Below, in pieces: positions 17,437 to 26,929 of a DNA stretch of 64,000 bases. The notes beneath the pieces were generated by a model. That model was not told where the DNA came from. It did not search any database and saw nothing but the letters and a program-made list of their open reading frames with translations. Origin of the DNA: Hyphomonadaceae bacterium (lineage in GTDB: Bacteria; Pseudomonadota; Alphaproteobacteria; Caulobacterales; Hyphomonadaceae); contig JALHLR010000009.1 of assembly GCA_022844475.1 (NCBI GenBank), positions 1 to 64,000 on the forward strand, in the 5' to 3' direction. Positions within the stretch are counted from its first letter, which is position 1, and each line of letters begins with the position of its first letter. The position numbers and the translations under genes are program-made.

Positions 17437-18450
17437 ATGAACGACGGCGTTCGCGTGCTGGTGTTTGCCTCGCAGAAGGGCGGGTCCGGCAAGACCACGC
17501 TCTCCGGGCACATCGCCGTCGAGGCGGAGCGAAGGGGCGATGGGCCCGTCGCCCTTATCGACACTGATCCGCAGGGCTCACTGGCCAAATGGTGGAACGC
17601 ACGCGCAGCTTCAACGCCCGCCTTCGCCCAAGCCTCGCTCGAGGAACTCGACGCCTGTCTCAATCATCTGAAGTCGATCGGCTTCAAGCTGATCGTCATA
17701 GACACGCCGCCAGCCGTCACCCAGACGATCGCCCACGTTGTCCAGCGCGCCGATCTTGTCGTCGTGCCTACGCGCCCCAGCCCGCATGATCTCCGCGCCG
17801 TCGGCCCGACCGTCGACATTGCCGACACGCTCAACAAGCCACTCGTCTTTGTCGTCAACTCCGCTACCGCGCGTGCGCGCATCACCTCTGAGACGGCTGT
17901 CGCGCTGTCCCAGCATGGCGTCGTCGCCCCGGTGACGCTGCATCACCGCGTGGACTTCGCAGCCTCCATGATCGACGGCCGCACGGTCGGCGATATCCAG
18001 CCCGAATCCCGCTCGGCCCAGGAAGTCTCGCAGCTCTGGCTGTTCCTTCGCGGCCGACTCGCCAAGCTGTATGGGGGAACAGACGCACGCTGGGCCGAGA
18101 AGCCCCGCGCCGATTTCTCAACTGCCGTACTCACGCCGGAAACTCCGCTGCTCCCGGCCGCCGCCCTGTCTGACGACGAGGACGATGGCTGGGATGCGGA
18201 TCTTCCCACCTGGGCCAGCATCGCGATCGCCAACGCCACGGCCGTCGCGCCGCCGGTCGAGCGTCGCGCTGCCGGCGGACAGCCAAGGGCTGCACCGCCA
18301 CAGCAGATGCGTCGCGCCGATACCGACTTGCTCACGGTCCAGCGGCCCGAGGCGAGCCAGCTTGAGCGTCGCCGGTCCGACCGTGGGCCGCCCCCCGGTC
18401 AGCCTGACCGCCGGCAGCCGCGAAGCTTCGGCCGTCGTCCCACGCACTGA
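17437..18450 (+). CDS. orphan ParA/MinD-family ATPase
   Basis: A 337-residue P-loop ATPase. The deviant Walker A QKGGSGKTT (about residues 13-21), LIDTDPQGSLAKW and the Walker B-like VIDTPPAVTQ are canonical for ParA positioning proteins. After about residue 215 the chain becomes a proline/arginine-rich, probably disordered tail of roughly 120 residues, which small ParAs lack. I use the ATG at 17437 because GGGAG lies six bases upstream; the track start adds 12 residues. It lies 12 bases before a ribbon-helix-helix gene. No parB or replication gene is near, so it probably positions something other than a replicon origin. Confidence 0.8.
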   Translation: MNDGVRVLVFASQKGGSGKTTLSGHIAVEAERRGDGPVALIDTDPQGSLAKWWNARAASTPAFAQASLEELDACLNHLKSIGFKLIVIDTPPAVTQTIAHVVQRADLVVVPTRPSPHDLRAVGPTVDIADTLNKPLVFVVNSATARARITSETAVALSQHGVVAPVTLHHRVDFAASMIDGRTVGDIQPESRSAQEVSQLWLFLRGRLAKLYGGTDARWAEKPRADFSTAVLTPETPLLPAAALSDDEDDGWDADLPTWASIAIANATAVAPPVERRAAGGQPRAAPPQQMRRADTDLLTVQRPEASQLERRRSDRGPPPGQPDRRQPRSFGRRPTH

Positions 18451-18462
18451 GGGCAAAGCGCG

Positions 18463-19032
18463 ATGACCGCACCACAGTATGCATCGCTCACCGCCGGCCT
18501 GCTCGCCCGCAAGGGCGAAGCCGCGCCGTCGAAGGAGCCAAGCTTCGGCCACCGTCCATGGCAGCCGCCGGTAGGGCCCGTTCCCGCACCGACCCAGCCG
18601 CAGCCACAACGCATTGCGCCGCCGCAAGTCGTCTCGCCCGATGTTCCCAGGGCGCCTGATGCTCTGAAGGCGAAGGTCCGCCTGAACGATGTCTCGGCTG
18701 CCTGGCCTGCGCCGAGACATTCGCCATTGCCGCCTTCTGAAGATGCCGGTTGGGTGCCGAACAAGCCGCAGCAGGCACTTGCGCTTGGCAGTCTGGGCGT
18801 TCCCTTTAAGACGACGATCCGCTTGACGCACGCCCAGGCAAGGGCGGTCAAGCTTGCAGCGCTTATCCTCGACAAGCCGCAGCAGGACATCCTGACGGCT
18901 GGGCTGATCGAGCGGCTGGAAGCGCTGGCTTGTGCTGACCTCGCCAAGTGCTCATGCTTCAAGGCGGTGATCGAGGGATTGCGCACGCCGGAGCAAGCTG
19001 CGCCGGTGGAAGAACCGGCGCTCGCCTACTAG
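18463..19032 (+). CDS. ribbon-helix-helix protein with disordered N-terminus, ParA partner
   Basis: A 189-residue protein. Residues 1-20 hold an apparent motif (YASLTAGLLARKGEA). Residues 22-105 are proline/glutamine-rich and disordered. Residues about 115-155 form a strand-helix-helix unit (FKTTIRLTHAQARAVKLAA then KPQQDILTAGLIERLEAL) that looks like a ribbon-helix-helix DNA-binding dimer. It follows parA by 12 bases, so it likely stimulates or anchors the ATPase as small ParB-type RHH proteins do. The identification is structural inference. The stop overlaps that of the convergent pentapeptide gene by four bases. Confidence 0.6.
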   Translation: MTAPQYASLTAGLLARKGEAAPSKEPSFGHRPWQPPVGPVPAPTQPQPQRIAPPQVVSPDVPRAPDALKAKVRLNDVSAAWPAPRHSPLPPSEDAGWVPNKPQQALALGSLGVPFKTTIRLTHAQARAVKLAALILDKPQQDILTAGLIERLEALACADLAKCSCFKAVIEGLRTPEQAAPVEEPALAY

Positions 19033-19556
19033 CTGTCGTTCTCGCAGGCGGGGAGGGAGAGGCCCATCGGCAGCCGTGTTTTGGCGTCGCCGCAGGCGGC
19101 GTTGAGTTGCGTCTGCGTCAGACCTGTCGCGGTCGAAAGGTCGGACCCGGAGAAATTCGCCTTCGCAAGGTTTGCGTTGTTGAACTTCGCGCCGTTGAAC
19201 GATCCGCCGACCAGCACGGCGTCTTCGAAGTTCACGTCGGAAAAGTCGGCATGGTCGGCGCGAATGCCGAAGCCGTTGACCACCGACATGTTGGCGCCAG
19301 CGAACTTCGATTTGTCGAAGGTGGAAAGGCTGAGGTTGGCCTGACGCAGGCGAGCGCCCGTCAGGTTGCGGCTCTCAAGTTCCTGGTATGACAGATCGAC
19401 CTGGAAGAGATCGCAATTCGTGCAAGCCGTCTCGCCCATGACCAGCCGCTCGGCGCTCGCCTTGCGGCTTGCTTCGTTCTGGTCCGGAGTTTGTGCGAAA
19501 GCGGTGAGGCTCATCGCCCCGATCGCCGCAACGGCGAGTACAATTCGAATGATCAT
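19029..19556 (-). CDS. secreted pentapeptide-repeat protein
   Basis: A 175-residue exported protein. The signal peptide (IVLAVAAIGAMSLTAFA) is followed by a short linker with a Cys-x-x-Cys (ACTNCDLFQ) and then about 14 A(N/D)LXX-type repeats (ADFSDVNFEDAVLVGGSFNGAKF and so on) that form a right-handed quadrilateral beta-helix. It ends with CGDAKTRLPMGLSLPAC, where two cysteines could form a disulfide. The role is unknown. Its ATG directly follows the stop of a 21-codon ORF that resembles its own signal peptide. Confidence 0.8.
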   Translation of the reverse strand: MIIRIVLAVAAIGAMSLTAFAQTPDQNEASRKASAERLVMGETACTNCDLFQVDLSYQELESRNLTGARLRQANLSLSTFDKSKFAGANMSVVNGFGIRADHADFSDVNFEDAVLVGGSFNGAKFNNANLAKANFSGSDLSTATGLTQTQLNAACGDAKTRLPMGLSLPACENDS

Positions 19557-19622
19557 CTAAACCAGGACGGAGAGGCTCATCAGGCCGATGGCCATAACTG
19601 CGATTACGATGCGGCTTACCAT
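19557..19622 (-). CDS. 21-residue ORF duplicating the downstream signal peptide
   Basis: Too short for the track. The ATG at 19622 opens a 21-residue hydrophobic peptide (RIVIAVMAIGLMSLS core) ending in TAG, and the next three bases are the ATG of the pentapeptide gene. Aligned codon by codon with that gene's first 21 codons it shares about half the residues exactly (for example RIV-AV-AIG-MSL). The two are evidently a tandem duplication. A weak GGAACGAG precedes the start. It may be a translated leader that couples to the next gene, or a decayed duplicate. Confidence 0.5.
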   Translation of the reverse strand: MVSRIVIAVMAIGLMSLSVLV

Positions 19623-19892
19623 TCAAGTCTCGTTCCAGGTTTTCTGCCGGATCACCCCGGTGGTTGCGCTAACCAACGCAGGCCGGAGAGAAGTGTTCAA
19701 TCGAGGCGGATTGCAGGCGTGATTCAGCGTGAATAGCGGTGTTTGCGTGTACGAAGCGTAAGGATTGCTTAGCCGGGTTACTGAAAGGCAAACGCATCTG
19801 CAGGCCAGCGCGCGGGGCTCTACGCCTCTGCCTGAAACAAAGCCAGAAGCCTCGGCGCCGCACCCGTCAGAATCCGGGCCGGCAGTTTTTGC
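19623..19892. other. 270-base gap between the pentapeptide leader ORF and the NrdJ-like gene
   Basis: It should hold the promoter of the minus-strand pentapeptide gene. A small GGTT/AACC hairpin lies near 19661-19674. I see no gene; the 64-65 aa ORFs here lack features. Confidence 0.45.
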
Positions 19893-22301
19893 CTAGCCCG
19901 TCTGGACCGTTGCGCCACAAGCCTCGCAGACGGCAACGCCGTCATCCGGGCGCAGCGTAAAGTGCCCGCAAGTCGGACAGGCGTCGGACAGGTAGTCCGG
20001 GCTTCTTTGCGGCGCGATCGCAGGTCCTTCGGCGGTTTCCAGCCGCTCCGCCACGCGCCGCGCCGTGAACGGTACGATGTTGTCGGGCATCACGCCGCGG
20101 CTGAAGCCCTTGGAGATCAGCTGCTCCGGCCGAACCGGCTGCACCGCAACCGTCGGCTCTTCGCCTTCGTTCGCGCCGCCGCCGAGCCCGTCATGGCTGA
20201 GATTGTCAACCTCAGCCAGATCGTCGCGGCCAAGGTAGGACACCGCGAGCTCGCGAAAAATGTAATCGAGGATCGATGTCGCCTTGCGAATCGAGTCGTT
20301 GCCGGTGACTTCGCCCGCCGGCTCGAACCGGGTGAAGACGAAGGCATCGACGAATTCCTCCAGCGGCACGCCATATTGCAGGCCGATCGAGATCGCGATG
20401 GCGAAGTTGTTCATCAGCGACCGGAAGGCGGCACCTTCCTTGTGCATGTCGATGAAGATCTCGCCAAGCTCGCCATCATCGAACTCGCCGGTATGCAGGT
20501 AGACCTTGTGGCCGCCTACGGTCGCCTTCTGGATGTACCCCTTGCGGCGATCCGGCAGCCGGCGACGCTCGGCAATGTAGACTTCATCGTGCTCCAGGAC
20601 AGGCGCGACTGGTGCTGGTGGGGCGTGCCGTTCGAACGTGGGCGCCTGCGTATCGGCATGCAGCGGCGCGCGGGCGCGTCGCTTGGCTTCCGAGATGCGC
20701 TGCTGCAGCTCCGAGTCGACAGCGGGGCGCCCCGCATCAATCCGCACGCCGAGCCCAGCGGCCATGGCTGCCCGCACCGAGGCATGCACGGTCATCCGCA
20801 TCGTGTCCGACTGCTCGCCGGTCGCGATGGTGATCACCGGCTGGCGGAAAAGGTGAGGGGCGACCGCCCTGGCCAGCCGCACGCGCGCCTCGGGCGTCAC
20901 GCCGTCTGACCGGGCGAGGATCTTCGCCAGCGGAGATTTCGGGTTCGAAACCGGCCGCCGGCGGCCCTGCACAGCCACCCGCGCCTCATCGATCTCGCGA
21001 GCCGAAATGCCCAGAGCCCGCAACAGGCTTTCGCCGTCGGTGTCGTACGCTTCCGGGTTAAGCCCCAGCCGCTTGCGGATAACCTCGTCGCCAACCACCC
21101 AGCGCGAGAAGGCTGCAGCAAGGCTCAGGCCTTCCTTCAATGCCTGTTCGATGCGGTCCAGCGCATCCTCCGGCATGCCGCGCGATTCAAGGCGATGCCG
21201 TTCCAGCCCGTCGATCTGGTCCAGCGTACGCGCGCCCAGAATGCGTAGCCGCACGTCCTGCGCCTCATCTTTGGAGGCCGCGCTGGTCAGCGCCGCCGAA
21301 ACGCATTGTGAAAGCTCCGGCGTCTGCTCGTCCTCGTGCGCCAGCAGGAGATCCACCGGGTCCGCCCCGCAGCTTTCGGCCGACAGCCACTGAATGCTAG
21401 CGGGTGAGAGATGATCGACAGTCAGGTTCGCTCCGGATGCGCGCGCCGCTGCGCAGATCTTTTCCGCAGCCGCCACGCCCGCCTCGGAGTCGTAGGCCAT
21501 GCCCTGGGACATCACCGCCGCCGCGAGCCCGGCCAGATGCACCGAGCATCCCGGCAGCATCGTCGAAATCGCAATCAGGTCCGTTGTCAGGAGCGGCAGG
21601 TCGCCTGTCGCCGCATAGCGCGCGACGTTGACCGCTACCGCTGGCGCGCTCGCATCTGAAGCCCCGCCGCCAATCCCGATGCGCACTGCCAGCCGTGTCC
21701 GGCTCACGCGTTCGATGGCCGACGCTACCTCGCCCGCTTCGATACCTGTCCACGCCGGGAGAACATAGGACTGCCGACCTGGCTCGCGCGCGCCCGTCGC
21801 TTGCCGCCGCAGGGTGATCGCTGCCGCACGCGGCCCGCCCGGCGTGCACAGTGCGATCTCGACCAGCTCCGCATCCGCCCCGGCCCGGAACGCATCGATC
21901 AGGGCGGACGTCGTCGGCCGCCCCTGGTCGTCCGTCTCGATGGTCAACGCCTCAAGGGCATCAGCCACTGCCACGAAGGCCTGCGTCGCCACGGCCCGCG
22001 CGGACGCGAGCGCCGTCGCGTCCGCAATTGCGGGCAGGAGCTGTCCCGGCTCGATCGCCGTCGCCGCACCCGCCTCGACCAGGCTGGCAGGCGCGATCGG
22101 CGTCACCCGGCGCGTCCGCACCGCTTCGCAGACCGCCTCGGCAGCCTCGCTTTCGCCTCCCAACGTCCGGATCGCGGCCAGGTGCGCATTGACCATCCGG
22201 GCCGGCGCCGTCTCGGCGTCGCCCTGGTCCAGCAGCGCCGCGCCCGTCTCCAGCACGCGGGCAAGGTGGCGGACAGACGACTTGGTTCGGGATTCGCCCA
22301 T
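19893..22301 (-). CDS. class II ribonucleotide reductase-like protein lacking the catalytic core, with intact TSCPD and zinc-ribbon tail
   Basis: An 802-residue protein, started at the ATG at 22301 because GGAGG lies six bases upstream; the track start adds 46 unrelated residues. The C-terminal third is plain Nrd[76 protein letters not shown], then a CPTCG/CEACG zinc ribbon. The middle keeps NrdJ linker text ([17 protein letters not shown]). The N-terminal 450 residues are alanine-rich and lack the NPCSEY-type catalytic cysteine motif and the glycyl/thiyl-site segments. Real NrdJ is about 1,200 residues. A regulatory pseudo-reductase is the best reading. A true nrdJ would be elsewhere. Confidence 0.75.
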   Translation of the reverse strand: MGESRTKSSVRHLARVLETGAALLDQGDAETAPARMVNAHLAAIRTLGGESEAAEAVCEAVRTRRVTPIAPASLVEAGAATAIEPGQLLPAIADATALASARAVATQAFVAVADALEALTIETDDQGRPTTSALIDAFRAGADAELVEIALCTPGGPRAAAITLRRQATGAREPGRQSYVLPAWTGIEAGEVASAIERVSRTRLAVRIGIGGGASDASAPAVAVNVARYAATGDLPLLTTDLIAISTMLPGCSVHLAGLAAAVMSQGMAYDSEAGVAAAEKICAAARASGANLTVDHLSPASIQWLSAESCGADPVDLLLAHEDEQTPELSQCVSAALTSAASKDEAQDVRLRILGARTLDQIDGLERHRLESRGMPEDALDRIEQALKEGLSLAAAFSRWVVGDEVIRKRLGLNPEAYDTDGESLLRALGISAREIDEARVAVQGRRRPVSNPKSPLAKILARSDGVTPEARVRLARAVAPHLFRQPVITIATGEQSDTMRMTVHASVRAAMAAGLGVRIDAGRPAVDSELQQRISEAKRRARAPLHADTQAPTFERHAPPAPVAPVLEHDEVYIAERRRLPDRRKGYIQKATVGGHKVYLHTGEFDDGELGEIFIDMHKEGAAFRSLMNNFAIAISIGLQYGVPLEEFVDAFVFTRFEPAGEVTGNDSIRKATSILDYIFRELAVSYLGRDDLAEVDNLSHDGLGGGANEGEEPTVAVQPVRPEQLISKGFSRGVMPDNIVPFTARRVAERLETAEGPAIAPQRSPDYLSDACPTCGHFTLRPDDGVAVCEACGATVQTG

Positions 22302-22518
22302 GGCATGCCTCCGCTGGCCGGCGCCCCGAGATTGAGGGGCCGAACCCGAATCGGACACATGATGAAGTGCTTCGGCCTTGCCTGCACACAGGAATTTGTC
22401 GCATAGCCGCGGTTCCGGGCCTGCTGGACCGGTTTGCATGAAGCCTTTATCTGGGGGGCGCCTTATTCGCGCCGCGCCAATCGTTCCTATCTATGCGCGA
22501 GTCCCAACGGGAGCCGAG

Positions 22519-22905
22519 ATGCTGAAGTCGATCTTCACCTGGTGGAACGGCGCCACGATTGGCGCGCGTTTCGACATCGGCCGTCGCGCGTCCTATGTAG
22601 GCGCGGACCAGACCGGCAACAAATACTATGAGGAGCGCAAGCCGAGCCTCGAAGGCCGCAAGCGCCGGTATGTGATCTACAACGGCTACGCCGAGCCCAG
22701 CAAAGTGCCCGCCGAATGGCATGGCTGGCTGCACCATACCTTCGAGAAGCCGCCGACCATCGATCCGCTGCTCCGCCGGTCTTGGGAAATCGACCACAAG
22801 CCGAACCTCACCGGCACGCTGGGCGCCTATCGCCCGCCGGGTTCGCTTGCGGAGGGCGGGGAGCGCGCGCCGAGCTCGGGCGACTATGAAGCCTGGAAAC
22901 CCTGA
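22519..22905 (+). CDS. NADH:ubiquinone oxidoreductase accessory subunit, NDUFA12 family
   Basis: A 128-residue protein starting at the ATG at 22519 (GGGAG five bases upstream). The segments VGADQTGNKYYEER, RRYVIYNGYAEPSKVPAEWHGWLHHT and the C-terminal AYRPPGSL-type tail are diagnostic of NDUFA12/B17.2, a supernumerary subunit of complex I shared by alphaproteobacteria and mitochondria. It binds at the matrix-arm side and aids assembly. The stop overlaps the mlaD start by one base, so it is co-transcribed with the next two genes. The track start at 22378 adds 47 residues unlike the family. Confidence 0.92.
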   Translation: MLKSIFTWWNGATIGARFDIGRRASYVGADQTGNKYYEERKPSLEGRKRRYVIYNGYAEPSKVPAEWHGWLHHTFEKPPTIDPLLRRSWEIDHKPNLTGTLGAYRPPGSLAEGGERAPSSGDYEAWKP

Positions 22906-23405
22906 TGCGTGAATCGCTGTTCGAGACGCTGGTTGGCTTTGCCGTCGTTCTGGTTGCGGGCTTCTTCCTCGTCTTCTCGCTGTCGCAACAGTCCGGCGCG
23001 GCAACGGGCGACAGCTACGCCTTGCTCGCCAAGTTCGGCCGGGCAGACGGCGTCGGTCCCGGTACCGATGTCCGCGTGGCCGGCGTGAAGGTGGGCGCGG
23101 TCACGGGCGTCAATGTCGATCCCATGACGCTTCGGGCCGAGGTGAAGATGAACGTCCGCAAGGACATTCTCCTGCCGGCGGATTCCACCGCGCAGATCCA
23201 GTCCGACAGCCTGCTAGGCGGCAGCTACATTTTCGTTCTCGTCGGTGGCGACCCTGACGTGAACCTGCCCACCGACGGCACCGGTGTGTTCGATTACACC
23301 CGCGGGACCGTCGACATCATGAGCCTGCTGCTCGAAGCGGTTGGCAACGCCTCAGGCGGGGGCGATCAAGGGGGCGGTACAACGACCGAAGAGGCTCCCC
23401 TATGA
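22905..23405 (+). CDS. mlaD: MlaD-type lipid transport substrate-binding protein
   Basis: A 166-residue periplasmic protein anchored by one N-terminal helix (LVGFAVVLVAGFFLVFSL). The MCE domain follows: YALLAKFGRADGVGPGTDVRVAGVKVGAV, then DSLLGGSYIFVLVGG. MlaD forms a hexameric ring that passes phospholipid between the MlaC shuttle and the MlaFEB ABC transporter. The transporter genes are not in the window, consistent with the scattered layout in alphaproteobacteria. It overlaps the DUF2155 gene by four bases. Confidence 0.9.
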   Translation: MRESLFETLVGFAVVLVAGFFLVFSLSQQSGAATGDSYALLAKFGRADGVGPGTDVRVAGVKVGAVTGVNVDPMTLRAEVKMNVRKDILLPADSTAQIQSDSLLGGSYIFVLVGGDPDVNLPTDGTGVFDYTRGTVDIMSLLLEAVGNASGGGDQGGGTTTEEAPL

Positions 23406-23872
23406 AATTGCTCGCGGGTCTGCTGGTTAGCGGCGCAGCGGCCCTGGCGCTTGGCGCTGGCGCATTTGCGCAGGACGGCGAACCGGGCAATCGGCTGCAG
23501 CCGGCCGGCGCCGCAAAGCTGCGCGCGCTCGACAAGATCACTGGCAACTCGACCGACATCAGCGCCCGCGTCGGCCAGTCGATCGACCATGGCCGCCTGA
23601 AAGTCACCGTCCGCGCGTGCTACCAGTCCAGCCCGCAGGACGCGCCTGAAGCCGCCGCCTTCCTCGAGATCTACTCCACGGCCCCGCCGAAAGAGCACAA
23701 GACGCCCAACCCGATCGCCGACTCGAACATGCATCGAGGCGCGCAGCCGATCGGCGAGAACGGCCTGCTTTTCTCCGGCTGGATGTACGCGTCCTCGCCG
23801 GGCCTCAGCGCTCTTGAACACCCGACCTACGACGTCTGGGTGATCAGCTGCAGCGCCTCGGCACCGCAATAG
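23402..23872 (+). CDS. secreted DUF2155 protein
   Basis: A 156-residue exported protein: signal peptide ([13 protein letters not shown]), then the DUF2155 body with [39 protein letters not shown] and [20 protein letters not shown]. The two conserved cysteines (ACY and the ISC near the end) could form a disulfide. The function of the family is unknown. In alphaproteobacteria it commonly adjoins NDUFA12, aat and accBC, as here. Its last 46 bases overlap the 3' end of aat on the other strand. Confidence 0.88.
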   Translation: MKLLAGLLVSGAAALALGAGAFAQDGEPGNRLQPAGAAKLRALDKITGNSTDISARVGQSIDHGRLKVTVRACYQSSPQDAPEAAAFLEIYSTAPPKEHKTPNPIADSNMHRGAQPIGENGLLFSGWMYASSPGLSALEHPTYDVWVISCSASAPQ

Positions 23873-24474
23873 GTCTGGGTCCCGAACGTGGCCTCGTGCT
23901 GAAGCGCCTCGTGCAAGCGCCTGCGGAAGGGTTCTCGCGGCACTTCCTCGACGCCGAACGTTTCGAGATGCCCGGTCACGAACTGCGTATCGAGCAGGCG
24001 ATATCCGCCCGCCCTCAGCCGCGCGACCAGATGCGCCAGCGCAACCTTTGACGCGTCCGTTGCGCGCGAGAACATGCTCTCGCCGAAGAACGCGGCCTGG
24101 AGGCTCACGCCATAGAGTCCCCCTACCAGTTCGCCATCGCGCCACGCCTCGACGCTGTGCGCGTGGCCTGCGCGATGAAGCGAGCTGTAGAGATTCAGGA
24201 TCTGGGTGTTGATCCACGTCTGCGGCCTGGCCGACGCTGGTTCGGCGCATAGTTCCATCACGCGCGTGAATGCAGTGTCGATCCTGATCTCGAATACGTC
24301 CCGCCGGATCGTCTTGCGCAGACTCTTCGAGACGTGGAAGCCGTTGAGCGGCAGCACGCCGCGCAGGTCAGGATCCACGAGAAACAGCCGTGGATCATCG
24401 CGCGAATCCGCCATTGGAAAGACGCCGCGGCGATAGCAGTCGAGCAACTCGTTGGGGCCAAAGACCCGGCTCAT
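23827..24474 (-). CDS. aat: leucyl/phenylalanyl-tRNA--protein transferase
   Basis: Adds Leu or Phe from charged tRNA to the N-terminus of proteins with basic N-terminal residues, marking them for ClpS/ClpAP degradation. The 215-residue protein shows the family signature [55 protein letters not shown] and [16 protein letters not shown] favour the internal ATG at 24474 ([11 protein letters not shown]), which matches family starts; the track start at 24501 adds nine residues. It overlaps the DUF2155 gene convergently. Confidence 0.93.
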   Translation of the reverse strand: MSRVFGPNELLDCYRRGVFPMADSRDDPRLFLVDPDLRGVLPLNGFHVSKSLRKTIRRDVFEIRIDTAFTRVMELCAEPASARPQTWINTQILNLYSSLHRAGHAHSVEAWRDGELVGGLYGVSLQAAFFGESMFSRATDASKVALAHLVARLRAGGYRLLDTQFVTGHLETFGVEEVPREPFRRRLHEALQHEATFGTQTYCGAEALQLITQTS

Positions 24475-24524
24475 GCGCGGAGGTCCCAATACACGAGCCA
24501 CAACCGCATGCCCACGCCCAGAGC

Positions 24525-25868
24525 CTACTTCTTCATCCCGAGAAACTTCTCGAGCCAGTGGATGTCATAATCTCCCCTGGCGATGTCTGCGTTGTTGGCG
24601 AGCCGGCGATGCAGCGGCAACGTTGTCTCGACGCCGGAGACAACTGTTTCGTCCAGCGCACGGCGCAGGCGTGCGAGCGCTTCGGCGCGTGTGGGCGCAT
24701 AGACAATCAGCTTGCCGATCAGGCTGTCGTAATGTGGCGGTACGCGATAGCCGGAATAGGCCGCGCTATCGAGTCGAACCCCGAGGCCGCCTGGCGCGTG
24801 GAATTCCTGTATGAGACCCGGCGAGGGCGTAAAGGTTTCCGGGTTCTCCGCGTTGATGCGGCACTCGATGGCGTGGCCGCTGATCTTCACATCCTTCTGG
24901 GTCAGCGACAGCTTCTCTCCGAAGGCGATCCGGATCTGCTCCTGCACAAGATCGACGCCCGTGATCATCTCGGTGACCGGATGCTCGACCTGCAGGCGCG
25001 TGTTCATCTCGATGAAATAGAACTCGCCATTCTCGTAAAGGAACTCGATCGTGCCGACGCCGAGATAGCCCAGCTTCTTAATGGCGGTTGTCACGGTCTT
25101 GCCGATCGCGGCGCGGGCTGCCTCGTCGATCACGGGCGAGGGCGCTTCCTCGAACACCTTCTGGTGGCGGCGCTGAAGGGAGCAGTCGCGCTCGCCCAGA
25201 TGGATCACATTGCCATGGCTGTCTGCTACGACCTGGATCTCGATGTGTCGCGGCTTCTGGAGATACTTCTCCATATAGACGGCGTCATTGCCGAATGCGG
25301 TCTTGGCTTCGGTGCGCGCTGTGGTGAAAGCAAGTTCGAGCTCTTCGGGTGAATGCGCGACCTTCATGCCGCGGCCGCCGCCGCCAGCGGTTGCCTTGAT
25401 CAGGATCGGGTAGCCGATGCGCTTCGCGTTGGCCTTTGCGCTGTCGAGATCGACCACTTCGCCGTCCGAGCCGGGGACAACTGGCACGCCTGCTGTCTGG
25501 ATCGCTTCCTTGGCGGTGATCTTGTCACCCATCATGCGGATGTGTTCGGGCTTGGGGCCGATGAAGGTGATGCCGGACTTCTCGACTATCTCCGCGAACT
25601 TGGCGTTCTCGGACAGGAAGCCGTAGCCCGGGTGGATCGCCTGGGCGCCTGTGATCTTGGCGGCAGTGATGATCGCGGGAATATTCAGATAGGATTTCGC
25701 AGCCGACGCGGGCCCCACGCACACGCTTTCGTCGGCGAGCCGTACGTGCATGGCATTGCGGTCGGCTTCCGAATGGATGGCCACCGTGTGGATGCCCATC
25801 TCCTTGCACGCGCGATGTACGCGGAGAGCGATCTCGCCACGGTTTGCAATCAGGATTTTCTCGAACAT
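24525..25868 (-). CDS. accC: acetyl-CoA carboxylase biotin carboxylase subunit
   Basis: Carboxylates the biotin of AccB using ATP and bicarbonate, the first half of malonyl-CoA synthesis. The 447-residue ATP-grasp protein has the N-terminal [22 protein letters not shown], the glycine loop [42 protein letters not shown] and the [15 protein letters not shown] active-site segment. Length is standard. It starts four bases after accB and precedes aat, forming aroQ-accB-accC-aat on the minus strand. Confidence 0.97.
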   Translation of the reverse strand: MFEKILIANRGEIALRVHRACKEMGIHTVAIHSEADRNAMHVRLADESVCVGPASAAKSYLNIPAIITAAKITGAQAIHPGYGFLSENAKFAEIVEKSGITFIGPKPEHIRMMGDKITAKEAIQTAGVPVVPGSDGEVVDLDSAKANAKRIGYPILIKATAGGGGRGMKVAHSPEELELAFTTARTEAKTAFGNDAVYMEKYLQKPRHIEIQVVADSHGNVIHLGERDCSLQRRHQKVFEEAPSPVIDEAARAAIGKTVTTAIKKLGYLGVGTIEFLYENGEFYFIEMNTRLQVEHPVTEMITGVDLVQEQIRIAFGEKLSLTQKDVKISGHAIECRINAENPETFTPSPGLIQEFHAPGGLGVRLDSAAYSGYRVPPHYDSLIGKLIVYAPTRAEALARLRRALDETVVSGVETTLPLHRRLANNADIARGDYDIHWLEKFLGMKK

Positions 25869-25872
25869 CGCG

Positions 25873-26370
25873 CTACTCGATGATGACGAGTGGTTCGCCG
25901 AATTCGACGGGCTGCTGGTTCTCGACGAGGATCTGCAGAACCTTGCCGCCGCGCGGGGCGGTAACGGGATTGAACGTCTTCATCGCCTCGACCAGCAAAA
26001 GTGTCGCGCCTGCGTTCACGGTGTCGCCTACCTTCACGAAGGTGGGCGAGCCTTCCTCGGCCTGCATGTACACGGTGCCGACCATGGGCGACTTTACCGC
26101 GCCGGGATGATCACGAAGCGAGGCCTTGGTTGTTGGGGCTGCCGTCGTGGCTGGCGATGCGGGTGCCGGCGCCGCAGCCGGGGCGGGGGCGTAAGCCTGC
26201 GCAACATGCACGGCCTTTGCTTCCGGCTTCACCACCTTGATGCGCATGCCGCCCTGCTCGATCTCGATCTCGCCGAGATCGGCTTCCCTCAGAATGGCCG
26301 CAAGCTCGCGGATGAGTCCGGTGTCGAACCTGCCACTCTTTTCGGGAGGCTTGTCGGCCATGATTGTCAA
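25873..26370 (-). CDS. accB: acetyl-CoA carboxylase biotin carboxyl carrier protein
   Basis: A 165-residue carrier. An N-terminal dimer/targeting segment ([28 protein letters not shown]) and an alanine/proline linker lead to the biotinyl domain. The biotin lysine is in the [10 protein letters not shown] motif, with the usual thumb [25 protein letters not shown]. It overlaps aroQ by four bases upstream and leaves four bases before accC. Confidence 0.96.
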   Translation of the reverse strand: MTIMADKPPEKSGRFDTGLIRELAAILREADLGEIEIEQGGMRIKVVKPEAKAVHVAQAYAPAPAAAPAPASPATTAAPTTKASLRDHPGAVKSPMVGTVYMQAEEGSPTFVKVGDTVNAGATLLLVEAMKTFNPVTAPRGGKVLQILVENQQPVEFGEPLVIIE

Positions 26371-26816
26371 ACTCTCTTCTGTTCAGCGAGGGCCGCGACA
26401 GCCTGAATGGCCAGTCGGTAGCCCAGGGGACCAAAGCCGGCGATGACGCCGGACGCTGCTGGAGACACGAGGCTCTTGTGCCTGAACTCTTCCCGATTCC
26501 CGGGGTTGCTGAGATGAACTTCCACGACCGGAATGGTCAACACCTTGAGCGCGTCGTGGATTGCGACCGAGGTGTGGGTATAGCCGCCCGCGTTTATGAT
26601 CAGCCCGCCTGCCTGTCTACGGGCTTCCTGTATCCAGTCCACCAGCTCGCCTTCGTGATTGGACTGGCGGAAGATCAGCTTCGCGTCAGCTTCATCGGCG
26701 GCGTCCCGCGTCAGTTTCTCCAGGTCGGCCAGCGTGCCCTTGCCATAGACGGCGGGCTCGCGCTCACCCAACAGGTTGAGGTTGGGGCCGTTCAGGCAGT
26801 AGATGGTCAGGCTCAT
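26367..26816 (-). CDS. aroQ: type II 3-dehydroquinate dehydratase
   Basis: Converts 3-dehydroquinate to 3-dehydroshikimate in the aromatic pathway. The 149-residue protein begins YCLNGPNLNLLGEREPAVYG with the catalytic loop tyrosine, has INAGGYTHTSVAIHDAL and VEVHLSNPGNREEFRHKS, all type II signatures. Its ATGA-type overlap with accB implies one transcript. It is divergent from thiS across 113 bases. Confidence 0.95.
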   Translation of the reverse strand: MSLTIYCLNGPNLNLLGEREPAVYGKGTLADLEKLTRDAADEADAKLIFRQSNHEGELVDWIQEARRQAGGLIINAGGYTHTSVAIHDALKVLTIPVVEVHLSNPGNREEFRHKSLVSPAASGVIAGFGPLGYRLAIQAVAALAEQKRV

Positions 26817-26929
26817 TGAGGACCTTTACCTGAGACCGGTTCGCACCCAGACGATCGGCCGGGCGGTGAGACTGAATAGGCGAATCCGGGTCCGGTTCAA
26901 ATGCCAGATTCAAGCGTTCGGACGATGAA

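Noticed and set aside
26817-26929. Possible TPP riboswitch before thiS (CCTGAGACCGG seen)
   Set aside because: The order and the ACCTGATC and GCG-AGGGA elements of the THI box are missing.
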